34,180 nt of DNA from Mesostigma viride (Eukaryota > Streptophyta > Mesostigmatophyceae > Mesostigmatales > Mesostigmataceae): assembly GCA_009746045.1 (NCBI GenBank), contig RPFO01001634.1:1-34180 (forward strand), read 5' to 3'. Positions 10,378 to 22,483 of this stretch are shown piece by piece (the stretch's first letter is position 1; each line of letters starts with the position of its first letter). The position numbers and the translations under genes are program-made. The notes beneath the pieces are model-generated. The model saw only the letters and a list, made by a program, of their open reading frames with translations, ran no database searches and was not told the origin of the DNA.

Positions 10378-13056
10378 ACTGTTGTTGTTGTTGTTGCTGG
10401 AGCTGCCCCCCTTGGAGGGAGACTGCCCCTTACCCTTGCCCTTGCCCCAGCCCCTGCCCTTGCCCTTGCCCTTGCCCTTGCCCTTGCCCTTGCCCTTAAA
10501 CATTTGTCCCAGCAGGGACTTGACTTCTGCCATAGTGACAGGTCTCTTGCTCCTGTCTTCCCTCTCCCTATCCTCCTCCTCCCTCTCTTCCCCCCTGACC
10601 CTCTTTACAGAGGTGCCCATGGCCCCCTGGCTAAGGGGAGCCAAGGCCAGCTTGATATAATCCAATGCCTCCTTCATGTCCTCCCAGTACTTTGCCATTC
10701 CTGTTGCAAGCATGGCGTAGGTGTTTTTGTCAAGTTTGAGTTTCTCAAGGAAGGAACGCAGCAAGAACTTGTGATCTAGCTGCTGGACATCAGGACGTGC
10801 TTTGATGGCTAGCTCATATTTCTTTGTCTCAGCCACATAGTCCACTGATGTGACCCTGTATTCCTCTACCCACCTGAATGCCCCATAGATGTCCACAGAT
10901 GAGGGGGTGGAGAGGAGGTCAGTTAGCTCCTTCATGAAAGCCTCCCAAACTGCCCTAGCCTGCGTGTCCTGCCACTTGGGATACCTACGCTGGAAGACAA
11001 GAATGAGATTCTGAATCTGAGAAGAGGACTGATGGTAAAAATCCCCCTGCATGAGAGATCCAAACCAATTCTTGACATTCAGTTCCTCCCTAGCCAGCTG
11101 CAGAGAGAGAAGTGCATGATTCCCCTGCTCCCTAGTATACCCCTCAGGCAGCCCCCTGACATTAATCCTATCCACAGGACGGTTTTCATTGTAAGTGGGT
11201 AGCCTAGAGGGGGATGCAGGGGGAGAGGGAGAAGATGGTGTTGCTGCTGCAGCATTCACAGGAGAGACCTGCTGAGAGGGAAGTGCTACTTGAGTGAGCT
11301 GAGCAGGATGGGCAAACATGGGCTGTGTAGGAGGGTTAGACAACATAGGGGTGGGCTGGTTGGGGGTGTGAGTGTGTGTCACTTCCCGCCTCCTGCTGCG
11401 GGCCTCCTCCCAATCATGGAAGGTGGGAGAGAGGGACACGTCATCGTCAGTAGGGTTAGTAAGATTGTGATGCAACCAGGTAGGCAGAGTTAGCCACCTA
11501 CCCGCCCCTCTCAGGATGGCGTTGTGTAGGAGCTCCAGCAAACGCACCAGACGCACCCTGCTGCCCTGCACCCTCCTCCCTGAGAGGAGAGCCTGCAGGG
11601 CAGGCAGCAGGTCGTCGCACACCCTGCGTGTGCCCTCTTGGAGGTTGGGTAGGCCCAGGATGTGCGTGATGATTGCACACACCAGGCTGCCCGCCTCCGC
11701 GACATGCATCTGCTGGCTCCTGTCGGCCAGCCCACGGAAGGAGGCTGTGGCTGTCTGTATGGCACGCCACACGGCCTCATCACGCAGGGTGATGAAGTCG
11801 CGACCTTGCAGGTCGCCCTCCAGCAGTGCTGGTTGCTGCCCAGCTGCGGTGGGACCCTGGGGCCCCTCCGGCCCTGCCAGGGACTTGTCCTTGGTGCGAC
11901 TAGAGGGGGCCTGCCCCCCAGAGCCGCTGGAGGTGCCCGTGACACCCTCCATGGGGGCTGCATCCCCCGCCAGCGCCGGAGGCGCCGGCGTCGCTGCCGG
12001 GGTCCCTGCGACCCCGGGCGCTTGTGTCGCCGCCGGGGTCCCTGCGACCCCGGTGGCCTCCTCAGCCACCTGGCCCCCCACGCGGGGCGGGGGAGCCTGC
12101 GGCTGAGGTTGGACCCTCTGACCTGCCAGAGGGTCCTGGGTGGCTTCACCACCCATGGGCGTGTTGGGGGCGTCTGCCGCCCCGCGCCCCGTCGCAGGCG
12201 GCATCGCAGCCGCCTCACGCCTATCCGGGCCCCAGCCAACTGGCGTGACTTGGGGCCACGCTGGCAACGGAGTCAGCGCGATCTCTGGTCTGGAGACCAC
12301 GCGCAGCGCCTCTCTCTGGCGCTGCCTGGACGCCCACTGATCAACAGTGCCGGGGTTGTGCCGCGGCCGATTGGCGAAACAGTACAGCCAAACCGCCACC
12401 TGAACCAGTGGGATCTGCATCCTAAGACGCCCCTCGATCAGCGAGTGCACCCGATGAACCTCTATCGCGTGTATCTGCTCATCTGGAAGCAACTGAAAAC
12501 GATCGAGCAAGATCCGGCCGTTCACCGCAATGAACGCCGGGATGTCGTCCTCCCCAAGGGGGAGAAAATGGGGTGGGCGCCCGAACATGACCGGGGGCGG
12601 AACATGTTCCCCATACCGGTCAATGTCCATGGTGGCCATCTGTCGGCCCACGGAAAGGTTGCCAGACGTCGCAGGTGTCTGCGACGAAAGCTCAAGCGAA
12701 GGCCGAGGCCTCGCAGGCGGCACCTCGCCATCCTCCTCGGAGGAATCACTCCGCTCACGACCCCCGTCACCTGCGACGGGTGAACGTCGTGCCCGGGGGA
12801 CCTGCCCCCCAGGTGCCATGGCGGACAAACCGCCAGTGGCAAACGGCCGCCCGCTCGCCATCCCCCGGGCGCCGGGCCCCACCTGCGGGCCCCGACGCCT
12901 GGGTTGGTCAGCGACCACCGTGCGGAAGGGGACGTTGGGCGTCACCCTCGCATCGGTGGTGGAGGGCGTGCCCTCCGGCGAAAGGCGGGGTGAGGTGCGC
13001 CTGGCAGGCGCCTTCCCCTTGTTGTTGTTGCCGTTGTTGCCGTTGTTGGACGCCAT
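9790..13056 (-). CDS. Gag polyprotein fused to truncated integrase (copy B), 1,088 aa
   Basis: This is the only intact gag in the window. The start is the ATG at 13056 (MASNNGN...), just past the PBS and an A/T-rich leader; upstream in-frame codons lie in the LTR. Order: Pro/Ala/Arg-rich low-complexity N-terminus (to about residue 640), a helical capsid-like part starting near W664, a charged stretch, GK-repeat basic region, Ser and poly-Asn tract, then zinc knuckle 1 C-x2-C-x4-H-x4-C (C927, C930, H935, C940) and knuckle 2 C-x2-C-x4-H-x5-C (C954 to C968). It runs without a stop into integrase (LHFLYGHE...) and ends shortly after HCQHC at a stop in foreign sequence. Gag would form the particle and bind element RNA. 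The in-frame run-through suggests one Gag-Pol reading frame, as in many copia elements. Over 900 residues is long for such a Gag. Confidence 0.88.
10311..10396. repeat. GTT/AAC microsatellite in gag (copy B)
   Basis: This is a triplet run coding poly-Asn on the minus strand, interrupted by single Ser codons. The equivalent runs in A (1727-1806) and C (29338-29416) differ in length. In A an extra T turns the run partly into Gln codons and breaks the frame. Confidence 0.9.
10432..10497. repeat. Hexanucleotide CCCTTG repeat coding Gly-Lys repeats (copy B)
   Basis: The CCCTTG-type hexamer is repeated and gives GKGKGK on the minus strand, a basic stretch just before the zinc knuckles that may bind nucleic acid. 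Copy number differs between A, B and C, in frame. Confidence 0.85.
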
Positions 13057-13080
13057 ATCTTTTTTTTTGCTTAAAAAAAA

Positions 13081-13099
13081 TATCGAACTTTTCAGTCCA
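13081..13099 (-). other. Primer binding site, copy B
   Basis: Same TGGACTGAAAAGTTCGATA as in A and C, directly abutting the LTR, so B keeps the site for minus-strand priming. Confidence 0.7.
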
Positions 13100-13554
13100 A
13101 GTTGGATGGAGACTAGGGACGACGAACAACTGCGAAAGCTGAGAGCGAATGATGATTGTATTACAATAATACAATGAGAGAGAGATGAAAGCTGAGGGCT
13201 CAGAATGGAACTGGGCAGACTCGGGTGCTGTGGCACTCCCCAGTGCTACGCCTATATGCCTATGGCGGTGCTACCTGCAGCACACGACCAGTGGACAAGT
13301 GTACACTGCAATGCCATGCGACCACGTCACTAGCATCCAGCTAAGACTCGGCCCGTCAGGCCCGGCTACACCGGACCTGGCGGGTCGAGCTAGCACCTAG
13401 GAACAGTCTGGCACTAACCGCACATCTGTCCACATGACACCTCAGTACCGTACACCCTGCCGTACTGTACTGAGGTGTCCCGCTCAGCCGCGGTAGGCAA
13501 TACGCGGCGCGCAGGCCGGAAATCCGTGTGTCAGCCTAAGCATCTCATCTAACT
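13100..13554 (-). repeat. 5' LTR of copy B (455 bp)
   Basis: Same length and AGTT...AACT ends as the other LTRs. I see three substitutions against C (GAGAGAGATG, AGCATCCAG, CATCTGTCC), so B is slightly more diverged. No matching LTR exists at B's other end. Confidence 0.92.
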
Positions 13555-13559
13555 GTGTG
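13555..13559. repeat. Target site duplication of copy B, right (GTGTG)
   Basis: GTGTG directly follows the LTR end AACT and matches 9691-9695. The following TGTACGTGTG continues the satellite unit as in the empty-site paralogues. Confidence 0.7.
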
Positions 13560-14786
13560 TGTACGTGTGTGTGCAGCCGCCCCTTGCGTGCATGGTGTAT
13601 GTACATGTGAGTGCCGTTGCCCCTTGCGTGCGCGGTGTATGTACGTGTGTGTGCAGCCGTCCCTTAATTGCGTGCGCGGTGTGTGTACGTGTGTGTGCAG
13701 CCGCCCCTTGCGTGCATGGTGAGTGTACCTGTGCGTGAAGTCGCTCCTTGCGTGCATGGTGTGTGTACGTGTGTGTGCAGCCGCCCCTTGCATGCATGGT
13801 GTATGTACATGTGAGTGCCGTTGCCCCAAGCGTGCATTGTGTGTGTAAGTGTGTGTGCAGCCGGCCCTTGCGTGCGCGGTGGATGTACGTGTGTGCGCAC
13901 TCGCCCCTTGCGTGCGCGGTGTATGTACGTGTGTGTGCAGCCGCCCCTTGCGTGCGCGGTGTATGTACATGTGTGTGCATCCTTGTCCTTGCGTGCATGG
14001 TGTATGTACATGTGAGTGCCGTCGCCCCAACCGTGCATTGTGTATGTACGTGTGTGTGCAGCCGCCCCTTGCGTGCATGGTGTGTGTACATGTGTGTGCA
14101 TCCTTGTCCTTGCGTGCATGGTGTATGTACATGTGTTTGCACTCGCCCCTTGCGTGCGCGGTGTGTGTACGTGTGTGTGCAGCCGCCCCTTGCGTGCATG
14201 GTGTGTGTACATGTGTGTGCATCCTTGTCCTTGCGTGCATGGTGTGTGTACATGTGTGTGCAGCCGCCCCTTGCGTGCGCGGTGGATGTACATGTGCGGG
14301 CAGTTGCCCCTTGCGTGCGCGGTGTATGTACATGTGTTTGCACTCGCCCCTTGCGTGCGCGGTGTATGTACATGTGTGTGCAGCCGCCCCTTGCGTGCAT
14401 GGTGTATGTACATGTGCTTGCACTGGCCCCGTGCGTGCGCGGTGTATGTACGTGTGTGTGCAGCCGCCCCTTGCGTGCGCGGTGTATGTACGTGCGTGTG
14501 CAGCCGCCCCTTGCGTGCGCGGTGTATGTACATGTGTGTGCATCCTTGTCCTTGCGTGCGCGGTGTATGTACATGTGTTTGCACTCGCCCCTTGCGTGCG
14601 CGGTGGATGTACATGTGTGTGCAGCCGCCCCTTGCGTGCATGGTTTATGTACATGTGTGTGCAGTCGCCGGCCCCGTGCGTGCGCAGTGGATGTACGTGT
14701 GTGTGCAGCCGCCCCGTGCGTGCATGGTGTGTGTACGTGTGTGTGCAGCAGCCCCTTGCGTGCGCGGTGTATGTACGTTTCTGTGC

Positions 14787-17700
14787 ATGCCGGCCCTTGC
14801 GTGCATGGTGTATGTACATGTGCTTGCACTGGCCCCTTGCGTGCGCGGTGTATGTACGTGTGTGTGCAGCCCCCCTTGCGTGCGCGGTGTATGTACGTGT
14901 GTGCGCACTCGCCCCTTGCGTGCGCGGTGTATGTACGTGTGTGTGCAGCCGCCCCTTGCGTGCGCGGTGTATGTACATGTGTGTGCAGCCGCCCCTTGCG
15001 TGTGCGGTGGATGTACATGTGCGGGCAGTTGCCCCTTGCGTGCGCGGTGTATGTACATGTGTTTGCACTCGCCCCTTGCGTGCGCGGTGTATGTACATGT
15101 GTGTGCAGCCGCCCCTTGCGTGCATGGTGTATGTACATGTGCTTGCACTGGCCCCGTGCGTGCGCGGTGTATGTACGTGTGTGTGCAGCCGCCCCTTGCG
15201 TGCGCGGTGTATGTACGTGTGTGCGCACTCGCCCCTTGCGTGCGCGGTGTATGTACGTGTGTGTGCAGCCGCCCCTTGCGTGCGCGGTGTATGTACATAT
15301 GTGTGCATCCTTGTCCTTGCGTGCGCGGTGTATGTACATGTGTTTGCACTCGCCCCTTGCGTGCGCGGTGTATGTACATGTGTGTGCAGCCGCCCCTTGC
15401 GTGCATGGTTTATGTACATGTGTGTGCAGTCGCCCCGTGCGTGCGCAGTGTATGTACGTGTGTGTGCAGCCGGCCCTTGCGTGCTTTGTGTGTGTACATG
15501 TGTGTGAATCCTTGTCCTTGCGTGCATGGTGTGTGTACGTGTGTGTGCAGCCGCCCCTTGCGTGCATGGTGGATGTACATGTGAGTGCCGTTGCCCCTTG
15601 CGTGCGCGGTGTATGTACGTGTGTGTGCAGCCGTCCCTTAATTGCGTGCGCGGTGTGTGTACGTGTGTGTGCACTCGCCCCTTGCGTGCGCGGTGTATGT
15701 ACGTGTGTGCAGCCGCCCCTTGCGTGCGCGGTGTATGCCAGTGTGTGTGCATGCCGGCCCTTGCGTGCAAGGTGGTGTGTAAGTGTGTGTGCAGCCCCTT
15801 GCGTGCATGGTGTATGTACGTGTGTGTGCAGCCGGCCCTTGCGTGCATGGTGTGTGTACATGTGAGTGCAGCCGTCCCTTCCGTGCATGGTGTGTGTACG
15901 TGTGTGTGCAGTTGCCCCTTGCGTGCGCAGTGTATGTACGTGTGTGTGCATGCCGGCCCTTGCGTGCATGGTGTGTGTACGTGTGTGTGCAGTTGCCCCT
16001 TGCATGCGCGGTGTATGTACATGTGAGTGCAGCCGCCCAAGAGTATGTACATGTGAGTGCCGTCGCCCCTAATTGCGTGCATTGTGTGTGTAAGTGTGTG
16101 TGCAGCAGCCCCTTGCGTGCGCGGTGTATGTACGTGTGTGTGCAGCCGCCCCTTGCGTGCATGGTGTATGTACATGTGAGTGCCGTTGCCCCTTGCGTGC
16201 GCGGTGTATGTACGTGTGTGTGCAGCCGTCCCTTAATTGCGTGCGCGGTGGATGTACATGTGCGGGCAGTTGCCCCTTGCGTGCGCGGTGTATGTACGTG
16301 TGTGTGCAGCCGTCCCTTGCGTGCGCGGTGTATGTACGTGTGTGTGCAGCCGCCCCTTGCGTGCATGGTGAGTGTAAGTGTGTGTGCAGCAGCCCCTTGC
16401 GTGCGCAGTGTATGTACGTGTGTGTGCAGCCGCCCCTTGCGTGCGCGGTGTGTGTATACTGTGTGTGCATGCCGGCCCTTGCGTGCATGGTGTGTGTACG
16501 TGTGTGTGCAGTTGCCCCTTGCATGCGCGGTGTATGTACATGTGAGTGCAGCCGCCCAAGAGTATGTACATGTGAGTGCCGTCGCCCCTAATTGCGTGCA
16601 TTGTGTGTGTAAGTGTGTGTGCAGCAGCCCCTTGCGTGCGCGGTGTATGTACGTGTGTGCGCACTCGCCCCTTGCGTGCATGGTGTATGTACATGTGAGT
16701 GCCGTTGCCCCTTGCGTGCGCGGTGTATGTACGTGTGTGTGCAGCCGTCCCTTAATTGCGTGCGCGGTGGATGTACATGTGCGGGCAGTTGCCCCTTGCG
16801 TGCGCGGTGTATGTACGTGTGTGTGCAGCCGCCCCTTGCGTGCATGGTGAGTGTAAGTGTGTGTGCAGCAGCCCCTTGCGTGCGCAGTGTATGTACGTGT
16901 GTGTGCAGCCGCCCCTTGCGTGCGCGGTGTGTGTATACTGTGTGTGCATGCCGGCCCTTGCGTGCATGGTGTGTGTACGTGTGTGTGCAGCCGCCCCTTA
17001 CATGGGCGGTGTATGTACGTGTGTGTGCATGCCGGCCCTTGCGTGCGCGGTGTATGTACGTGTTAATGCAGCCGCCCCTTGCGTGCGCAGTGTATGTCCA
17101 TGTGTGGGCAGTTTCCCCTTGCGTGCGCGGTGTATGTACGTGTGTGTGCAGCCGGCCCTTGCGTGCGCGGTGTGTGTACATGTGTGTGCAGTTGCCCCTT
17201 GCGTGCGCGGTGTATGTAAGTGTGTGTGCAGCCGGCCCTTGCGTGCGCGGTGTGTGTACATGTGAGTGCAGCTGCCCCAAGCGTGCGCGGTGTGTGTACA
17301 TGTGTGTGCAGTTGCCCCTTGCGTGCGCGGTGGATGTACGTGTGTGTGCATGCCGGCAATTGCGTGCATGGTGTGTGTACGTGTGTGTGCAGCCGCCCCT
17401 TGCGTGCGCGGTGTGTGTACGTGTGTGTGCACTCGCCCCTTGCGTGCGCGGTGGATGTACATGTGTGTGCAGCCGCCCCTTGCGTGCATGGTGTATGTAC
17501 GTGTGTGTGCAGCCGCCCCTTGCGTGCGCGGTGTATGTACGTGTTAATGCAGCCCCCCTTCCGTGCGCAGTGTATGTCCATGTGTGGACAGTTTCCCCTT
17601 AATTGCGTGCGCGGTGTATGTACGTGTGTGTGCAGCCGCCCCTTGCGTGCGCGGTGTATGTACGTGTGTGCAGCCGCCCCTTGCGTGGGCGGTGTATGCC

Positions 17701-18636
17701 ATGCAGTGTGTGTGCATGCCGGCCCTTGCGTGCAAGGTGTGTGTAAGTGTGTGTGCAGCCCCTTGCGTGCATGGTGTATGTACGTGTGTGTGCAGCTGCC
17801 CCTTGCGTGCGCGGTGTGTGTACGTGTGTGTGCAGCCGCCCCTTGCGTGCGCGGTGTATGTACGTGTGTGTGCAGCCGGCCCTTGCGTGCATGGTGTGTG
17901 TACGTGTGTGTGCAGCCGGCCCTTGCGTGCGCGGTGGATGTACATGGGTGTGCAGTCGCCCCTTGCGTGCGCGGTGTAGGTACGTATGTGTGCAGCCGCC
18001 CCTTGCGTGCGCGGTGTATGTACGTGTGTGTGCAGCCGCCCCGTGGTTGCGCGGTGTATGTACATGTGTGTGCAGTTGCCCCTTGCGTGCGCGGTGTATG
18101 TACGTGTGTGTGCAGCCGCCCCTTGCGTGCGCGGTGTAGGTACGTGTGTGTGCAGCCGCCCCAAGCGTGCGCGGTGTGTGTACATGTGTGTGCAGTTGCC
18201 CCTTGCGTGCGCGGTGTGTGTACGTGTGTGTGCAGCCGCCCCTTGCGTGCGCGGTGTATGTACGTGTGTGTGCAGTTGCCCCTTGCGTGCGCGGTGGATG
18301 TACGTGTGTGTGCAGCCGGCCCTTGCGTGTGCGGTGTGTGTACATGTGAGTGCAGCTGCCCCAAGCGTGCGCGGTGTGTGTACATGTGTGTGCAGCTGCC
18401 CCTTGCGTGCGCGGTGGATGTACGTGTGTGTGCAGCCGCCCCTTGCGTGCGCGGTGTAGGTACGTGTGTGTGCAGCCGCCCCAAGCGTGCGCGGTGTGTG
18501 TACGTGTGTGTGCAGTTGCCCCTTGCGTGCGCGGTGTGTGTACATGTGTGTGCAGTTGCCCCTTGCGTGCGCGGTGTGTGTACATGTGTGTGCAGTTGCC
18601 CCTTGCGTGCGCGGTGGTTGTACGTGTGTGTGCATG
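14787..18636. repeat. 3,847-bp higher-order repeat, first copy
   Basis: Everything read in this segment recurs 3,847 bp downstream, and long stretches of the conceptual translations are identical. The junction falls within a short shared GTGTGCATGCCGG. The period is not a multiple of 40 because several units carry insertions or deletions. Confidence 0.85.
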
Positions 18637-21600
18637 CCGGCCCTTGCGTGCATGGTGTATGTACATGTGCTTGCACTGGCCCCTTGCGTGCGCGGTGTAT
18701 GTACGTGTGTGTGCAGCCCCCCTTGCGTGCGCGGTGTATGTACGTGTGTGCGCACTCGCCCCTTGCGTGCGCGGTGTATGTACGTGTGTGTGCAGCCGCC
18801 CCTTGCGTGCGCGGTGTATGTACATGTGTGTGCAGCCGCCCCTTGCGTGTGCGGTGGATGTACATGTGCGGGCAGTTGCCCCTTGCGTGCGCGGTGTATG
18901 TACATGTGTTTGCACTCGCCCCTTGCGTGCGCGGTGTATGTACATGTGTGTGCAGCCGCCCCTTGCGTGCATGGTGTATGTACATGTGCTTGCACTGGCC
19001 CCGTGCGTGCGCGGTGTATGTACGTGTGTGTGCAGCCGCCCCTTGCGTGCGCGGTGTATGTACGTGTGTGCGCACTCGCCCCTTGCGTGCGCGGTGTATG
19101 TACGTGTGTGTGCAGCCGCCCCTTGCGTGCGCGGTGTATGTACATATGTGTGCATCCTTGTCCTTGCGTGCGCGGTGTATGTACATGTGTTTGCACTCGC
19201 CCCTTGCGTGCGCGGTGTATGTACATGTGTGTGCAGCCGCCCCTTGCGTGCATGGTTTATGTACATGTGTGTGCAGTCGCCCCGTGCGTGCGCAGTGTAT
19301 GTACGTGTGTGTGCAGCCGGCCCTTGCGTGCTTTGTGTGTGTACATGTGTGTGAATCCTTGTCCTTGCGTGCATGGTGTGTGTACGTGTGTGTGCAGCCG
19401 CCCCTTGCGTGCATGGTGGATGTACATGTGAGTGCCGTTGCCCCTTGCGTGCGCGGTGTATGTACGTGTGTGTGCAGCCGTCCCTTAATTGCGTGCGCGG
19501 TGTGTGTACGTGTGTGTGCACTCGCCCCTTGCGTGCGCGGTGTATGTACGTGTGTGCAGCCGCCCCTTGCGTGCGCGGTGTATGCCAGTGTGTGTGCATG
19601 CCGGCCCTTGCGTGCAAGGTGGTGTGTAAGTGTGTGTGCAGCCCCTTGCGTGCATGGTGTATGTACGTGTGTGTGCAGCCGGCCCTTGCGTGCATGGTGT
19701 GTGTACATGTGAGTGCAGCCGTCCCTTCCGTGCATGGTGTGTGTACGTGTGTGTGCAGTTGCCCCTTGCGTGCGCAGTGTATGTACGTGTGTGTGCATGC
19801 CGGCCCTTGCGTGCATGGTGTGTGTACGTGTGTGTGCAGTTGCCCCTTGCATGCGCGGTGTATGTACATGTGAGTGCAGCCGCCCAAGAGTATGTACATG
19901 TGAGTGCCGTCGCCCCTAATTGCGTGCATTGTGTGTGTAAGTGTGTGTGCAGCAGCCCCTTGCGTGCGCGGTGTATGTACGTGTGTGTGCAGCCGCCCCT
20001 TGCGTGCATGGTGTATGTACATGTGAGTGCCGTTGCCCCTTGCGTGCGCGGTGTATGTACGTGTGTGTGCAGCCGTCCCTTAATTGCGTGCGCGGTGGAT
20101 GTACATGTGCGGGCAGTTGCCCCTTGCGTGCGCGGTGTATGTACGTGTGTGTGCAGCCGTCCCTTGCGTGCGCGGTGTATGTACGTGTGTGTGCAGCCGC
20201 CCCTTGCGTGCATGGTGAGTGTAAGTGTGTGTGCAGCAGCCCCTTGCGTGCGCAGTGTATGTACGTGTGTGTGCAGCCGCCCCTTGCGTGCGCGGTGTGT
20301 GTATACTGTGTGTGCATGCCGGCCCTTGCGTGCATGGTGTGTGTACGTGTGTGTGCAGTTGCCCCTTGCATGCGCGGTGTATGTACATGTGAGTGCAGCC
20401 GCCCAAGAGTATGTACATGTGAGTGCCGTCGCCCCTAATTGCGTGCATTGTGTGTGTAAGTGTGTGTGCAGCAGCCCCTTGCGTGCGCGGTGTATGTACG
20501 TGTGTGCGCACTCGCCCCTTGCGTGCATGGTGTATGTACATGTGAGTGCCGTTGCCCCTTGCGTGCGCGGTGTATGTACGTGTGTGTGCAGCCGTCCCTT
20601 AATTGCGTGCGCGGTGGATGTACATGTGCGGGCAGTTGCCCCTTGCGTGCGCGGTGTATGTACGTGTGTGTGCAGCCGCCCCTTGCGTGCATGGTGAGTG
20701 TAAGTGTGTGTGCAGCAGCCCCTTGCGTGCGCAGTGTATGTACGTGTGTGTGCAGCCGCCCCTTGCGTGCGCGGTGTGTGTATACTGTGTGTGCATGCCG
20801 GCCCTTGCGTGCATGGTGTGTGTACGTGTGTGTGCAGCCGCCCCTTACATGGGCGGTGTATGTACGTGTGTGTGCATGCCGGCCCTTGCGTGCGCGGTGT
20901 ATGTACGTGTTAATGCAGCCGCCCCTTGCGTGCGCAGTGTATGTCCATGTGTGGGCAGTTTCCCCTTGCGTGCGCGGTGTATGTACGTGTGTGTGCAGCC
21001 GGCCCTTGCGTGCGCGGTGTGTGTACATGTGTGTGCAGTTGCCCCTTGCGTGCGCGGTGTATGTAAGTGTGTGTGCAGCCGGCCCTTGCGTGCGCGGTGT
21101 GTGTACATGTGAGTGCAGCTGCCCCAAGCGTGCGCGGTGTGTGTACATGTGTGTGCAGTTGCCCCTTGCGTGCGCGGTGGATGTACGTGTGTGTGCATGC
21201 CGGCAATTGCGTGCATGGTGTGTGTACGTGTGTGTGCAGCCGCCCCTTGCGTGCGCGGTGTGTGTACGTGTGTGTGCACTCGCCCCTTGCGTGCGCGGTG
21301 GATGTACATGTGTGTGCAGCCGCCCCTTGCGTGCATGGTGTATGTACGTGTGTGTGCAGCCGCCCCTTGCGTGCGCGGTGTATGTACGTGTTAATGCAGC
21401 CCCCCTTCCGTGCGCAGTGTATGTCCATGTGTGGACAGTTTCCCCTTAATTGCGTGCGCGGTGTATGTACGTGTGTGTGCAGCCGCCCCTTGCGTGCGCG
21501 GTGTATGTACGTGTGTGCAGCCGCCCCTTGCGTGGGCGGTGTATGCCATGCAGTGTGTGTGCATGCCGGCCCTTGCGTGCAAGGTGTGTGTAAGTGTGTG

Positions 21601-22483
21601 TGCAGCCCCTTGCGTGCATGGTGTATGTACGTGTGTGTGCAGCTGCCCCTTGCGTGCGCGGTGTGTGTACGTGTGTGTGCAGCCGCCCCTTGCGTGCGCG
21701 GTGTATGTACGTGTGTGTGCAGCCGGCCCTTGCGTGCATGGTGTGTGTACGTGTGTGTGCAGCCGGCCCTTGCGTGCGCGGTGGATGTACATGGGTGTGC
21801 AGTCGCCCCTTGCGTGCGCGGTGTAGGTACGTATGTGTGCAGCCGCCCCTTGCGTGCGCGGTGTATGTACGTGTGTGTGCAGCCGCCCCGTGGTTGCGCG
21901 GTGTATGTACATGTGTGTGCAGTTGCCCCTTGCGTGCGCGGTGTATGTACGTGTGTGTGCAGCCGCCCCTTGCGTGCGCGGTGTAGGTACGTGTGTGTGC
22001 AGCCGCCCCAAGCGTGCGCGGTGTGTGTACATGTGTGTGCAGTTGCCCCTTGCGTGCGCGGTGTGTGTACGTGTGTGTGCAGCCGCCCCTTGCGTGCGCG
22101 GTGTATGTACGTGTGTGTGCAGTTGCCCCTTGCGTGCGCGGTGGATGTACGTGTGTGTGCAGCCGGCCCTTGCGTGTGCGGTGTGTGTACATGTGAGTGC
22201 AGCTGCCCCAAGCGTGCGCGGTGTGTGTACATGTGTGTGCAGCTGCCCCTTGCGTGCGCGGTGGATGTACGTGTGTGTGCAGCCGCCCCTTGCGTGCGCG
22301 GTGTAGGTACGTGTGTGTGCAGCCGCCCCAAGCGTGCGCGGTGTGTGTACGTGTGTGTGCAGTTGCCCCTTGCGTGCGCGGTGTGTGTACATGTGTGTGC
22401 AGTTGCCCCTTGCGTGCGCGGTGTGTGTACATGTGTGTGCAGTTGCCCCTTGCGTGCGCGGTGGTTGTACGTGTGTGTGCATG
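18637..22483. repeat. 3,847-bp higher-order repeat, second copy
   Basis: Tandem partner of 14787-18636. After it the sequence changes from GCCGGCCCTTGC to GCCGGCAATTGC, marking the end. The near identity implies a very recent duplication, or duplication during assembly. Confidence 0.85.

Larger units (their letters stand above)
9696..13554 (-). mobile_element. LTR retrotransposon copy B, 3.86-kb deletion/chimeric derivative
   Basis: Minus-strand order is 5' LTR (13100-13554), PBS, complete gag in an open frame, the first part of integrase up to its C-x2-C, then an abrupt switch at 9801/9800 to 105 bp found nowhere else in the window. The integrase core, protease, RT, RNase H and a normal 3' LTR are absent. 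The outer ends are AGTT...AACT and are flanked by GTGTG on both sides, which suggests the shortened form may itself have integrated as a unit, mobilised in trans. The alternative is a deletion after insertion that by chance ended at AGTT next to GTGTG. Confidence 0.85.
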
